Assembly: GCA_963978545.1 (NCBI GenBank)
Contig: OZ021732.1
Coordinates: 44,278,059 to 44,342,058 of the forward strand
Length of the DNA stretch: 64,000 nucleotides
Origin: Linyphia triangularis
Lineage: Eukaryota > Arthropoda > Arachnida > Araneae > Linyphiidae
Direction: 5' to 3'
How positions within the stretch are numbered: position 1 is the stretch's first letter; the number at the start of each line of letters is the position of its first letter. The position numbers were made by a program, and so were the translations under genes. This document shows, piece after piece, positions 25,950-38,900 of this stretch. Below the pieces are notes generated by a model. It was not told the origin of the DNA. It saw nothing but the letters and a program-made list of their open reading frames with translations, and did not search any database.

Positions 25950-27000
25950 GGAATGACTACTTTAATCTCAAAGCTAATAAAAAATGACTTTTTAAGAAAA
26001 GAAATGTTTGCTAGGAATTAAATTTTAACAAGATACAAAGATCTACATTAGTTCCATTCTTATTGTGTATAATATCCTAATGCAGATGTCAAGATTTCCC
26101 TCAAATATATTTTCCTCTTAAATAATTTCAAATTTGGTAAATCATTTTAACAAAAAACTATGAAATTTAATTGAAATTGTTTTTTGTTTTCACAAATCCA
26201 ATTTTTATATTATAATGCTGACAGTTTGACATACAAAAATGAAATAATTTCAATAAGTATTTCCAAGTTTACAAGAAACCATTTTTAAGAGTAAAAGTTC
26301 TCATGCATTGTTAAATGTGAAAAACATTTTCCTACAATCAACCTAGACATTGTTATTTGGCAAATTGTTTTTCATTAAAAAAATATCATGTATTAAATTT
26401 TCCACGAGTTTATTTTCATATGTCCATGTTACAAAATTTATGTTCCAATGTATAAAAAACAAAAGATTTCAGTAAGCTTTCCTATGTTTCCTTAGAAATC
26501 ATAGTTTTTTTTTTATAATGGGCAAAAATCTTCCATTGAGAAAGGTGCAATGTTATCCAGCAAGTTGTTTGAAATTATGTACAATTACAAGAGTTTCACA
26601 CATTATAAGAGGTTTTTTTCACATGTCCGGTTATAGAATTTATAATGTCTAAAGGATAGGAATAAAATAATTTCAATAAGGATTTTCATGTTTTCAGGCA
26701 AACCACTATTTTACCATTTTTTGATCAAATATATAAATAGAATGAAAAATACTTGATACGCAGAAAACATCCCAACAAGTAAAAAAAAAATCCAAGAAGT
26801 TGTTTTTTATTATGTGCCATAATAAATGCATAAAACAAGAAACTTAACAAAATTAAAATGATGAAAAGTTTATTTTCACATATTCAGTTACAGAATTTAT
26901 TACATTTCCTGTAATTTGTATAAAAAAATTAAATAATTCCAGTAAGCTTTCTCGTTTTTCCATGGAAAGCACCATTTTTTTTAACTTCATGCATCATTAA
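25950..27000. repeat. Degenerate tandem repeat, roughly 200-270-bp units
   Basis: About four diverged units follow one another. Each carries a core like AATAATTTCAATAAG (near 26245, 26470, 26668 and 26934), then a 'tttccATGtttcc...ACCATTTTT' segment, and is preceded by 'CACATNTCC(A/G)GTTACAGAATTTAT'. Units vary in spacing and have accumulated many substitutions. It is noncoding, between DNAAF5 and TMEM231. Confidence 0.6.
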
Positions 27001-28755
27001 ATGTCCAAATTGCAGAGGTCATCGATCAATCAATCTAAGGTCCCAGGTTTACATTGATCTCTAGTTGCATCCTGACGTCCAGTATCATGAACCAGACAGT
27101 CAGCAAGGCTGGGAGTCGTACTCGCGACTCCCAAGCCAGTCCAAAGAAGAAACTCAAGATGTTTGACAGGTTCTTGAACATATTGAAGTTGGGAACTATG
27201 GTTTCATTTACATAAGAAATCTAAAAAATATAATGCATTATTTTAGTAGGAATTTAAAAATAAAACAATTCTTAATGATTAATTAATACTTAGATTGGGA
27301 AGAAAAAGGACATATGATATATTATTAGTTAATCAGTTCTGTAGAATTTAATATGTTCGAATCAGTAGTGTAATTGCAAAATTAAGTGCCGGAAATGAAA
27401 AAATATTCGGGTTACATTTATAATATTGATAACCAATGACACAGATGTAGCAAGTATGTTTTGGAAAAAATAAAGAGCAGTATCATTTATTTTATGAATA
27501 ATTCTTTTATTATATGCCACATATTAGGAGATTTTTTCAGCCGACTACTAAAAACAGTGTACTCTTATATGCCACAGCAAAGGAATATTGTAAAACAATC
27601 AAAATTCAAAACTTGGTTAACTCTGAATGGCTTGTCACATTGATATGTTTGGCCGATATGCTTTAACTCTTTGGTAGTTTTTTTTAACTAAAAAAAATTC
27701 TCCTCATCTTAGCATGTATTACATTAATTGCCACTCATTATGCAAAAGGGCTTTTGAAACTATTGTTAAATGGGGTTCAAAGAATATTTAATTGATTCCA
27801 AGGAAGAAATTGTCATTGTTTAAAATTATTTAAAATGAAAAAGTTTACCTACCGCAATGGACTAAATATTGATTTTCAATTCAATTTTGAAAAACAGTAT
27901 AATTTAGAATTTAAAAAATCTTTCCATAATGGGGTGTGCTCTATCAATTGTGTTCAAGTTATTAACTGAAAAATATACTAGTAGTTTTGAATTATGTCTG
28001 GGAATTAAGAAATTATCAGATTCCCAGGTTTCAAAACAGTGCATTTTTAATCCGTAGCTGCATAACAGCCAATTTCTGAACTTCTTTGTCTACCTTCTTG
28101 CAGACCAGACCAACATTAAAGTTGCATAGATTACTGATATTTCTATGATAAAAAGAAGAATCAAAGAAAATAAACACATTCAACATTTTAAATGTAAAGA
28201 TGTTATTATATACAAGGAAGCAAGAATGATTTGACTAATCACTAGGAATTTGTTAGTAAGTGTAACTTTCAACAATTTAATTTTAAGAGATACAAAACTA
28301 TTTCTTGTTACACGTTAATTATTGGAAAATATATGACAGATTTTTTAGATTTAGTGAGTCAAAAAAGGAGAGAAAATGAAGATTATTAGCCAATGATCAT
28401 ATATTCCAAATTTCAGAAAAATGAAATTCAAAAATCTTATGTGCTGTCAAGCGAAAATCAGTATCAAGACAATCAAATATGAAACAGATGGTAAAACTTG
28501 ATAGTAATGCTGATGATGACTTTAAAGAAAATTCTACAAATGCTAAAGACGATTACATTCATAGAACAAATCTAATAAACTTGTTCGACTTTCCAGATAT
28601 CTACTTTCAACATCTGGTGAGTAGGCATCACTAGGATTAGTGCCCATATAAACAAAAAATAACGTTCTTAGGACTCAAGATCAAATGGAGTCTTCTTTCT
28701 TTAACTCTCGTTATATCTCATTATATAGTGCATAAATAAAAAATCATTTAGGTGG
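27001..28755. other. Intergenic sequence, no gene recognised
   Basis: Mostly AT-rich. About 27010-27180 is a less AT-rich patch containing a hairpin, GGGAGTCG-TACT-CGCGACTCCC, which looks like a fragment of an interspersed repeat. I see no convincing exon on either strand. Confidence 0.4.
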
Positions 28756-29262
28756 ATCTTAGCACAGCCCACCTCTTGGCGTCGTTTTGAATTATCGCCA
28801 AATTATTGTTAATAACGTCGCCAATGTGGCAACCCAGACGGATTATGGAGGAGAACTGTCTAGAATCTTACGGAGTGCCTTTTTTTAACGTCCGATCGCA
28901 ACGGCGTTTTGCCTAAGTTTTCTTGCCAAAACTATTCGAAATGCACAACAAAATTCTGAAACCTGATTGCAAAGGCGGCCCTAGGTTCATTTTTCAGGGG
29001 GGGCCATTTTAAACTTTAAGTTCGTAAAATGTATGCACTATGTAACCTAATTGTAATAAACTAATTGCTGATTAAATGCTTGATTGCAGTGATAAGTGTA
29101 GAATTTTCTAAATTAGTAATTTTCATTTGATGCAGAATTAAAAAAGTTAATTTAAGTTTGAATTGCTCTCCTGAAAAATAAGAAAAAAGTAAAACAAAGA
29201 AATTACAAAAAATAAAATAGTTAATAATTGTTTTACAATCACACTTCTTTATTCTTTGAAAG

Positions 29263-31020
29263 CCTAAAGAACAAAATCCAATTTCCTCTGCTTTGTTTTG
29301 GCAATTCTGTCTATGACACAGCCCACATCAATGTTTATGTCTCTGTGAGTATGCAACAAGCAAAGTCCTGAAACTTTTCTTCCCCCCCATTTTAGCTCTT
29401 AGCCACTTTTTCAATGCGTCGAAAGGTATAGTCCGAGAGGCGACTGCAATTTTTGGACCCCATCGAACATCATTCTGAATTTTTTATAGAAATTGGAGAA
29501 AAGTGAGTAGATTAAGAATCCACTGGTCTGCCGTGGCAAAAATGGCCAAAACTGATCAATAATCGACTTGGAATGAGTTGAACTAAAATCCGATTGCCAA
29601 ATATGTCATAACTTGCCAAAAAGAGAACAAACTTATTCGTATGGCAACCCACTTCATTTTGATTTTCAATGAGAAAAAGCGCAAACGATTTCTGATCTTT
29701 GGCTCGGAAAACTTGTATCTTTTAAAAGTAAGCCAAATTGGCGACATCAGTTACGTCATAAATGACGTAATATTTTTTGCCAACTTGGCTCCCTTTTAAT
29801 AGATGCAAGTAGACCGTCGCCAGATATCTGAATCGTCTGCAACCTTCTTAATTGAAAATTAAAGAGTGAGGGTTACCAAATAAAAAAAAAAGCTCATTAT
29901 TTGGCAAGTTATGGCGCATTTGGCAATTGGATTTAGTTCAACTTATTAAAAGTCGATTTTTGACCAGTTTCGGCCATTTTTACCACGGCAGACCAGTGGA
30001 TTCGTAATCTACTCACTTTTCTCTAATTTCTATAAAAAATTCAGAATGATGTTCGATGGGGTCCAAACATTGCAGTCGCCTCTCAGTCTAGTAAAGAAAC
30101 TTCTTTCAGCAGAGGCAACGCTAACTGGTAGTGTTGCCAAAATTTTAAGTAACGCGTAAATAGTAGGATATACATCTTTGTCACAAGCTCTCATTGCATC
30201 TATGGCAGAAGTGGGGAGCTTTTCTTCTTTTTTCCATTTCTCTCTCTATAGTGCTAGCTCACTTTCAATCAGAATAACACTCATTTGTGTCAGTCCTAAA
30301 ATTGGTATGAACTTCTTTAATAAGTTTTGAAGCTCGTTGCTTTCTGATTCTGTTGGCTTTTCCATATCGGGAGTTGGAATCAGTAATCGAAGGCCAAAAC
30401 AATCCAAATTTTCTTTTGGAAATCTTCCTATTAGGTCTTCAATTACATTATCCAATAAAGGTATGTAAACAGAGATTCTAAAATACTCTTCTGGTATTTG
30501 AGTATTGTAGTTCTCACGGTGTTTTTGACGTCTGGCTAGGCGTGGAAGATTCACATCAATTTCAAGCTCCGAGCATACATCTTCAACCTCATTCAATAGA
30601 ATAGAAAAAGATTCCACGCAGTCTTGGCACTTCTTCTGCAAAACCGAAATCGTATCTTCAACAATGGACTCAGCTTTTCGCAAATCGAGATCAGGAGCCT
30701 GAAGTTTTCTGCTTAGTGGTAGAGTTTGCTTCAAGACATCAATTAATGGTGCTAAAGCTGAAACAAACTGGACACTGCAAAGTGAGCATAGAAGAGAAGG
30801 TGCATTAAAGGAAGTGGTTAGGTCGGACCAGTTTGAAATCGATTCAAGCCCTTCAATTATGTAAGGTCGCGGAATTGAATAACATCATCATGCCTTTCAA
30901 CCCAGCGTGTCTCACACAGTCCTGAAAGTTGTGTTCACAAAAATTTACCTAGATCTCGATTTTGTTTTTCTAAACAGTTCTTTAAAACGAGGTTTCTTTT
31001 TGCAGAACTACGTGTTGAAA
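29263..31020 (-). pseudogene. hAT transposase remnant (ZMYM1-like type)
   Basis: Reading the - strand, recognisable blocks of the RNase H-like hAT transposase occur in order: SSAKRNLVLKN, then CETRWVERHDDV, then TLPLSRKLQAPDLDL (inside the open stretch 30246-30734), then ILATLPVSVASAERSF. After the inserted MITE follow WLRAKMG, GLCLLHTHRDINIDV and DRIAKTKQRKLDFVL with its stop at 29263. These motifs form the hAT C-terminal dimerisation domain. In-frame stops and several frameshifts break it. The N-terminal zinc-finger region is not found, consistent with internal deletion. It is not functional. Confidence 0.8.
29429..30090. mobile_element. 662-bp MITE with 220-bp inverted arms, nested in the hAT
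   Basis: The left arm (29429-29650) and right arm (29869-30090) are inverse complements over about 220 bp. Ends are TAGTCCGAGAGGCGACTGC and the complement of TAGACTGAGAGGCGACTGC. GTA flanks both sides (29426-29428 and 30091-30093), a probable 3-bp target duplication: removing the element plus one GTA aligns the expected '...ERSFFTFRRIEK' hAT motif. The internal 218 bp are noncoding. The insertion postdates the hAT element. Confidence 0.75.
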
Positions 31021-31689
31021 AATAATTACCCTCGTGCCATGGTTGCTTAGAAGAGCATGGTAGTTCCAAAAAGAGGCAGAGAGCCCCTGTAAAAAGGAAA
31101 TTGTCGTTTGGGAGGGGGATGGTCACTACTTGAGTATTTGTGTCTTGTGTTGTGTACCGCGTATTGTGTCGTGTGTTGTGTACGTAAATACATTTAAAAC
31201 CAGGATTTTTTCTGAGGGGGGGGGGGGGGGCTATAATTCTTTGTACTGTAAAGAAAAAATTTACGTTAGTGAAATTGTGCTTAAAAATCTGTACTTTCAC
31301 CGTTTTTTAAACTGGAGATTCTCAAAGAATTTTGTGAAATTCGAAAGGGCTAGGGAGGAAGAGGGAACCCTTCAAGGGGGGGGCCATGGCCCCCATGGCC
31401 CCCCCCTTGAAGCCGCCAATGCCTGATTGATTAATTAATCTGTATTCATACGCGATAGTTGGATTTCGTTGGAAAAGACGTAAAAAGGTTAATTGTTTCC
31501 GTCATTTATGCTTATAATCTCTTAGAGGTTTTTATGGTAAGTTATTTTTTAAAAAATATTATTATTATTTCTGGCCTTCAAGTATCGTTTTTTAATTGAA
31601 AAATAATAATAATAATAACAAATATTCAATCAGTAGTCAACTTGGCGAGATTTCAAATAAGTCGCCAAGAGGTGCGCCCATCTAAGATT

Positions 31690-32690
31690 TTACCAATCAT
31701 TATTTTTAAGGTGTGGCAAAATGATTGCCTGAATCAAATGTGAATTAAAACATAATTTTGATACAGAAAGCACTCTTGTTTTGCAAGAGCTCTTTAGAAA
31801 ATGCATATCAAATTGCAGACTTCAGAAAAGAAAAATAAGAAAACATCAGACTGCAGAATACTATCAATATCTCATGAAATGTTTATTAATTTTTCGTAAT
31901 GAAAATAATTAAAATAACCAATGAAATTGCATTAATGTTCTAGGAGAATAACAATGCTAGCAAATCAACAAGCATCCCACATGATAATACAGAAAAACTA
32001 ATGGTTCAAATGTGTTATATGGTGGCAAAGATAATTCGCCAATCCTAAGAAACTGGCAAGATTTGTGGTTTCGATGTTCGTCAGCGGTATTCCGGAGTCG
32101 TGGATGGTGGAATGAAAGTATCAAATGACGATGAAAATGAGTAGGAAATCTGTACTTCAATAATTTTGTCATTTATTCTCAGACATCAATAGAAATCAGT
32201 TGGGTGTTTACGTTGTTTCGATATAAAAATAAAGATGCATATTTAGTTTCGATGTTATAATCTTACCCAAACAATTTGTAGAAGTAGGTCGGGAAGGAGT
32301 AAAAACAAAAGAGGTTGACATTTGTAAGTGACAAGCCAAAATATCTAAATCTAGAAAAGAAAGAAATATTGCATTCAGCACAAAAAGAAACTAAAAGCTT
32401 CTTACTTAAATAATTGTAATACTATAAATTTAATGCGCAGCTCTTAATGCAGATACCTTCTTAAAACCAAAATAACAACAAACAAACATCAATGACATTT
32501 CCTGCTTTATTGCTTGATGAAATAAGTAGATATATCAACCAAGGGAATTCATCAAGAAATTTGCTAAAGTATTTTTGTTCAAAGTAAATTTTTTCAATGA
32601 TTTCTAAATATAATGCAATTTTTTTTTTTTTTTTTTTTTAATATATGTACATACATTTTTTAAAGAGTTACTCGTGAGTTCTTCAAACAG
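31690..32690. other. Intergenic sequence upstream of TMEM231, nothing recognised
   Basis: AT-rich sequence with a T-tract at about 32620-32639. No credible coding frame and no clear repeat borders. Confidence 0.4.
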
Positions 32691-32702
32691 CTCAACACAA
32701 CG

Positions 32703-32716
32703 GTTGCTAAGGGAAT
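32703..32716 (+). promoter_or_regulatory. RFX X-box-like site upstream of TMEM231
   Basis: GTTGCTAAGGGAAT keeps the two half-sites of an X-box (GTTGCC and GGTAAC type) with a 2-bp centre, but is less exact than the DNAAF5 site. It lies about 190 bp before the TMEM231 start codon. Transition-zone genes are known RFX targets in other animals; use of this site is inferred. Confidence 0.45.
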
Positions 32717-32904
32717 GCTCCTTTGTTTTGTTTAGTTTTGTTTGTAGGTAGCCTGAAATTTCGTTGATAGAAAGACAACTAACGAATTATGCAATGCGTT
32801 GAATTATTTTTTTAATTACGCACATAAAGCTTGATTGATTGATTTCATTAAATTAAATGCGCTTGCATACATTTTTTTATCAACTGCAAGGTGCTTGAAT
32901 TTGA

Positions 32905-35900
32905 ATGGCAGTTTATGAAGTATTTTCGTATCCACTTGTAATTAAATATAAAACTAGCGTATGCTCAAAATCGTCGTGTTTCTATTTTATAACATGGACA
33001 TTGACTTTAATTTGTCCATTTTTCATTGCTTATTATACTCAAGGTTAGTTCAAAAGTAATAATTTTTACTTAAAATTGTGTTTGATATTGACAATTCTTT
33101 CATTCAACCAGTGGAAAAAGGGCTGGACTTACAACTATGGTGATTTTTTCTAACATATAGTAACAGCCACCTTTTTTTTTTACCAAAAAGTGAATTTCCT
33201 ATGGTTGGCGGAATAAAGTTCTGTTTAATGTAAACGACTATTGGTGCAGAACACTAATTACATAATTGAAAATCCTACGGAGAGGAATGCACTTTTGTAG
33301 TTGAAAATCCTACGGAGAAAGATGCATTTTTCTCATATTACCTTATGAATTTTACTTTGCCTGACTATGAAATATATCGTTGAAATTCTGCTATGTTTTT
33401 TGCCATAATAACTACAACTGTTAAAGTTGCAAAAAGTTATCTGTTAATAATCCTTGAATTTTAAATGTCTTTCATAAAATTATCAGTGCTTTTTTATTAG
33501 CTGTATACTTGATAAAAATTGTCAAATTACAGTTATAACTCATCTAAACTAACAATCTTCCAATCATTTATGGCAACCTTATAGCAAACCGTAAACTTTT
33601 AGGCCTGGCGATTACTGCACCAACTGGTACCGAGCTAGGGGAAAAGTATCGAACTATCAATCAATACATATATAGGTATTTTTTAAATTTCATCTCCATA
33701 CCCTAAGTCTTCTTGAGCTCATAGTAGTTTGTTCTCAATTTGTCTTAATGTTTTCTTAATTAGTTTTGTTTCGTTGCTTGGCTTATCTCTGCCTGCCTGT
33801 CTAGTAACAAAAGGAAAGCATTTTGTTAACATGTACAACTTTTCCATAAAAAAAACTGGTAAAAATTTACTCTATGGTCCCCCTTGGCTACTTGGAAAAC
33901 TCGACAAAAAGTCAACATTCTGGCAACTTTTCAGACGAGCTCGATCTAAGGAAAACACTGGGGTGAAAAATGATTCTCCCCGGGTTACCATTTTCGAACT
34001 TTTATCGCCAAATAAAAACAGAGCCAAGGGGGACTGTACTGTAAATCTGAGCCAAAAAAACAATATCTAATCTATGTGGTGAAATTCTAATTTTTGTATT
34101 ATGTGAGATAGCACTTAACATGGAGAACCATAACATGGTATTCATAACAGTTAATGTTTTAACAATATCCTGTAATTTCACGAGCAATATTAGATTATTG
34201 GAACTACAAAGGTTTTACTTATTCATACCTTTATTTTTGGTACTAAATATTTTTATTGTAGCTTGAAATTATAACATAAGTTAAATTAAAGAGATGTCCA
34301 TTTACTTACAACAAAGTTATTTCTGAGCTGATGCCCTGTCTGCTCATGTAAAAATTAATCACTGTTTAGACCAGAGTGTTAATGTCAAAATGCAACAGTC
34401 TTTTAAGTGCACTTTTCATTGTAATTCTTCATATTACCTTTTTCAAATGTACATGCCATCAACTGCTGAATATAAATTATTCATTTTTTTAATAGGTTTC
34501 TGGAAAAAAATAGATGTTTACAGAGAACAACCTGACATATCCTTCAAACACAAGATGCTGCTTGTTTTGGAAACAAGATCACCCAAGGAACTCATGTTTT
34601 GGAGCACATATACAAAGTTGAACCAGATAATTAATCCTCAATCCCAACAAATAATGCCCACTGTAGAAGTGAGTTTTTTGGTTTAGTAAATGCTAAATAT
34701 AACATACAAATACAGTTGTTAATAAGGCTAAATAAATTCTGCAAATAAAAAAAAAATGCAGGCTAAATAAATTAAATTAAAAAGAATAATTATTTCCTTG
34801 TTAATTAAGAGAACATTTTTAAAAAATTAAAAAGTATATCTTGTAATGCTATATAACATACTAAATACTGAAATAATAATAGTATACCTGATTAATAATA
34901 TTTTTTACCAGAAATCTTCTTTTTGTTAGCATAGGGAAGAAGATTTTAATATGGATGGAAAAAAAGATGAGCTCCAAATAACCATTGATGTTCCCCTTAC
35001 AATACAGGAAATAGTCTCTGTAAAACTCCTTCTTATGTTTGACTACAAACTCTATGTAAGTCAAAAATATATTTAGATTTCATGCTAAATTGAAAATAAA
35101 TATTTTGGCTTTTAAAAATAATTTTATTTTCTTTGTTAGTTTTATTCAGATTTTCATATGGAAAGTGCAGCTTATGTTCATTACAGTTCACCTCTGACAG
35201 GCTCTGCCTTGACTGCCTTTGGTGAGTTGTCTCTAAAACAAAGGGAACCATTAAGACATGCAGGACATGATGATAGGTATAATGTAAGTTGCTTTTAATG
35301 TTTTTTAGAATTTTCGAAGCACTCTTATTTAGTTATGATAAAACTGCTTCATTTTCAGTGGGTTTAAATATACATAGACACTTATTGTTTATTATGGATT
35401 CTACAGAAGAATATTCATCCACTAAAAATAGGCAATTTAAACTTATAAAAATATTTTGACTATTAACAGTATTAAATAAAATAAATTTTATAAATGTTTC
35501 CTTTTATAATTATTACTTGCATTTACTTGATTTCTGTGCATATTTTGATGAATAAATCACCTTTTATTAAGTAAACAGTTTTTAATGAAATTCATTCCAA
35601 GCTAAAAAAAAAAAAAAATCTTAATTTTTTTTTATATATAGCATAAAAAAGTTTTTCAAACAGTCTTTGGTTTTAGCTGAATGCTCTAAAATAATTTGTA
35701 CAAGTGCAGGAACTTGAGTTATATCCATTTGTCAATAAAATTTATATCTGCTGAAACTTTAATATTTGACTTATTGCTAAGTAAAATTAAAAAAAAAAAG
35801 TGTGAAAAAAACCAGCTGAATATAAAAAGTGAAATTTAATATGAGATTAAATAAGGCAGGTCATCTCGTATACAAGTATCAATACCTCTATTTTCTAATT

Positions 35901-38900
35901 TTTTTATTACAAAGTTGGCATGGTTTAAACCAAGCAACTACAGCAAATGTTGAGAGAATTTTTTTGTCTTTTGGAGCTGTACAATAAAAATTGCGTAACA
36001 GTCTGGGTTGAAAAAAAAGCTGCTAAACTTTTTTTTTTTTTTTTAAATATTAAATCCTAAACTTGTTTTTAAGTGGAATAAAAAATATAAAAGCATCTAG
36101 TTTTTCTTTCTTCTAATTCTCTAGCAAATAATTAACTAAATGAAAGATGAATACTTGGTATTACATTACTAATGTTTTTGTAAATGAAAAATTATACGAA
36201 TATTATAGATGGAATAAGTGCTAACGTATTTTAAAATAAATCTTAAAATTAAAGACTATTAAAGTATTCATAAGTATCAATAATAAGTTTTTATATTAAT
36301 CTAATGGATATATTAATGTTTTATAAGTATTTAAAATTATTAATTAAAATTGAATTATAGGCTGAATTTTAAATTTGTTCCTAAAATAGAAATTTTGTGC
36401 TTTAACAACTTATTTCTAAATCTTAAAAATATAATTTTCTACAACTTATCACCATTACTGATGAATCTAAGAGCAATATTCCATATATTATGTAGTAAAC
36501 AATTACTATAGTATGATATTGTATACATTGAATTTAAAAAATTGTATCCCTATATATAATATTAAAATTTAATATGATTTGAATGTCCACATAAGTAACA
36601 ATTGTTTATTTACTTAGTTTAAATTATTTTCAGAAGGAATATTATTTGTTATTTGAACATTAATTATTCTAGTTAATGTCAAATTTTATTTATATGTATA
36701 CATGTAATTAGAAAAGGATTTTTAAAAAAATCTCGGCTTAAACCAAAAAAAAAAAAAAAAAAAAAAAAACTTTGTTTAAACCAAAAAAAAACAGGATTTT
36801 TTGGTGTTTTACTAAAAAAACCTGTTTTTTTTTCAACCCTGGTTTATTATATATCTAATTATAAGCAAATTATTTACAGTTGGTATTGTCAACATTTCAG
36901 AAGAAGCTGCTTATTTAGAATTCTAAATATCAGTAGCACTTAAATAAGAACATTTATCTACTCATCTACCCAAAATATTTTAGGTTTATTTGAACTTAAT
37001 CTTAATGTTGCTAACTTTTAGGAGGGTTAGTGTACACTTAGACAATTTAGAATCACATGTTAGGTTAATGCTTGCAATTTAGAATAAATGCTTTCCAGAC
37101 TAGTTAGATGGTGTTGCACGTTTACAAGATTCCTAAGAGTTCTTGTAGAGCAGCGTTCGACACTATATTTTGTAAAAGGGCCCACAACATGATTGTAGCT
37201 ATTTTTCCTTTTTTAAATGCATAGTTCATTTATTGATAGCTTTTTACCTTATTTTTTATTCAATTGTTTTCATTAAAAAATATATGTAGTTTAATGCATG
37301 GTTTATAAACTTATGCTTAAAGCAAACAATAACATTTTCTAAAATTATATTTTAGCACACTTCTAAACTTGAAATAAGATTCTGTTAATTAAGTATCATT
37401 TATAAATGCTTCTTCATTTCAATAGAGTCCTGTGATTGATGTTTCCAATACACAGCATCCACCAACTAGTCTAGAAAACATCATGCTAAACTACTTAAAA
37501 AGAAACGGTAAGTATTGATAATGGTTTATTCACGACTTTTTTGTATCTGATCTGTCAATTAGCCTTTTTGGTCCTTAGATAAAGCCTCAATAAGAAATTC
37601 TTTGCATTCAGAAAATAGAATACTGCAAAGTTGAAATTTCAGCAAAATACTGATAAAATTGCTGTGAATTTATATTTATCTATGCAATAGTACAAGGAAA
37701 TAGACAAAGTATCAAAAATAAGAAATAAAATCACAAAATTTTTGAGGATAAAGTTGAAAATTTATTTATGTTTCAAAATGATGATTGCCAATTAGATACT
37801 AGATTAACAATAGCGTTGCTAAGTAATGACAGAAATATTGGTGTTGTTTCGCTTTACGAACGAGGCCTCAATATAAAAATAAGAGGCGAAATTTACAAAT
37901 TAACTGTGTAAGTAAAATGTTTAAATCTTAGTTATAAGCAAACAACCATCTTTTCGTTTTTCAGTATTGCCTGTTGCAGCTTTTTATTATGTGAACAGAT
38001 ATTCATAACGATTACGATTAAAAGTATCATATCGATTCGCAACCCTCCCATCTTTTGTATTGATTTTAATGAAGACAAAACTTAATGAACATATGAAAGT
38101 AGACCAAAGGGGGATGATTGCGAGAGCCAGTGATGTTACAATAACTGGTATGAGAAATTTTAATTACAAAATATTGGAGTGTAATACTTAAATTTAAATA
38201 TATAATACCACTTAAAAAAATTACTCTAACTTAAAGTCTCTAAATTAAAGTAGATAAAGTTTCTTTCTAGTCAATAGTCTAGTCTCTGTAGTATCTTCAC
38301 TTGACGACTATTACATGTATATTTTACTTCAGGAGTCTCTAGGATGGTGTCTCTAGAAACATCAGAAATCCGTACCTCCGTGATGGGAGGGGTATTACGT
38401 CTTCGGACCATATCTCTAACGGATAGAATTGTTGAATAGGCCGAATAAGAGTAGTATGAACCAGCTTCAATCGAGCGACTCTTCGTTTTCCATCTTTGCC
38501 CGAGATTAACTCCTCGATCCGTGCTAAGGGAGACTCAATTCTTTTAGAATTATCAGATTCCACAAGAACGATATCACTATCCTGTAATTTGGAATGTTGT
38601 TTATCTTCAGGATTTTTCACCAACGCAGCTAGATATTCTCTCTGGAACCTCTTGCGGAAGCTCTCACGAACCTTTTGAAGATCTCTTTCGTAAATTGTTG
38701 CTGTTAATCAGATCTAGATCAACAGTGTGACAATGTAATGGTGGAGAAACTTCACGCAAAAAATGGGCAGGGGTCAAAGGCTTTGGCTCTTCAGGATCCT
38801 CAGATGTGTATAGGTTAGGGGTCTTTGGTTGATGTTACTTTCGAAGTCCGTCAACACAGTAAGCATTTCTTCGTAGCTGAGACTAGCTTTACTGATGTTC

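Larger units (their letters stand above)
28970..31421 (-). mobile_element. Decayed hAT transposon with exact 8-bp target duplication
   Basis: A 2452-bp element is bounded by CAAAGGCGGC on the left and GCCGCCAATG on the right (8 of 10 inverse match). It is flanked by exact CCTGATTG copies at 28962-28969 and 31422-31429. G/C-rich subterminal runs (GGGGGGGCC) occur at both ends. The - strand encodes a broken hAT transposase. A MITE (29429-30090) is inserted in its C-terminal part. Confidence 0.85.
28763..31679. mobile_element. Outer MITE-like element split by a hAT insertion
   Basis: The left end (28763-28820, CACAGCCCACCTCTTGGCG...ATCGCCAA) is the inverse complement of the right end (about 31640-31679, TTGGCGA...GTCGCCAAGAGGTGCGCCC), with about 40-50 bp of imperfect match. 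Flanks ATCTTAG and ATCTAAG could be a decayed target duplication. Without the hAT element inside, it would be about 460 bp. Its inner 'TCGCCAA' motifs recall the MITE at 13570-13932. Confidence 0.5.

Noticed and set aside
33729..34070. 113-codon frame upstream of TMEM231 exon 2
   Set aside because: Starts with TTG, overlaps a MITE and has no family similarity to TMEM231.
34390..34495. ATG-led extension in frame with TMEM231 exon 2
   Set aside because: It is intron read-through. A clear AG acceptor at 34494-34495 and a proper exon 1 at 32905-33043 with matching phase and family sequence explain the gene.
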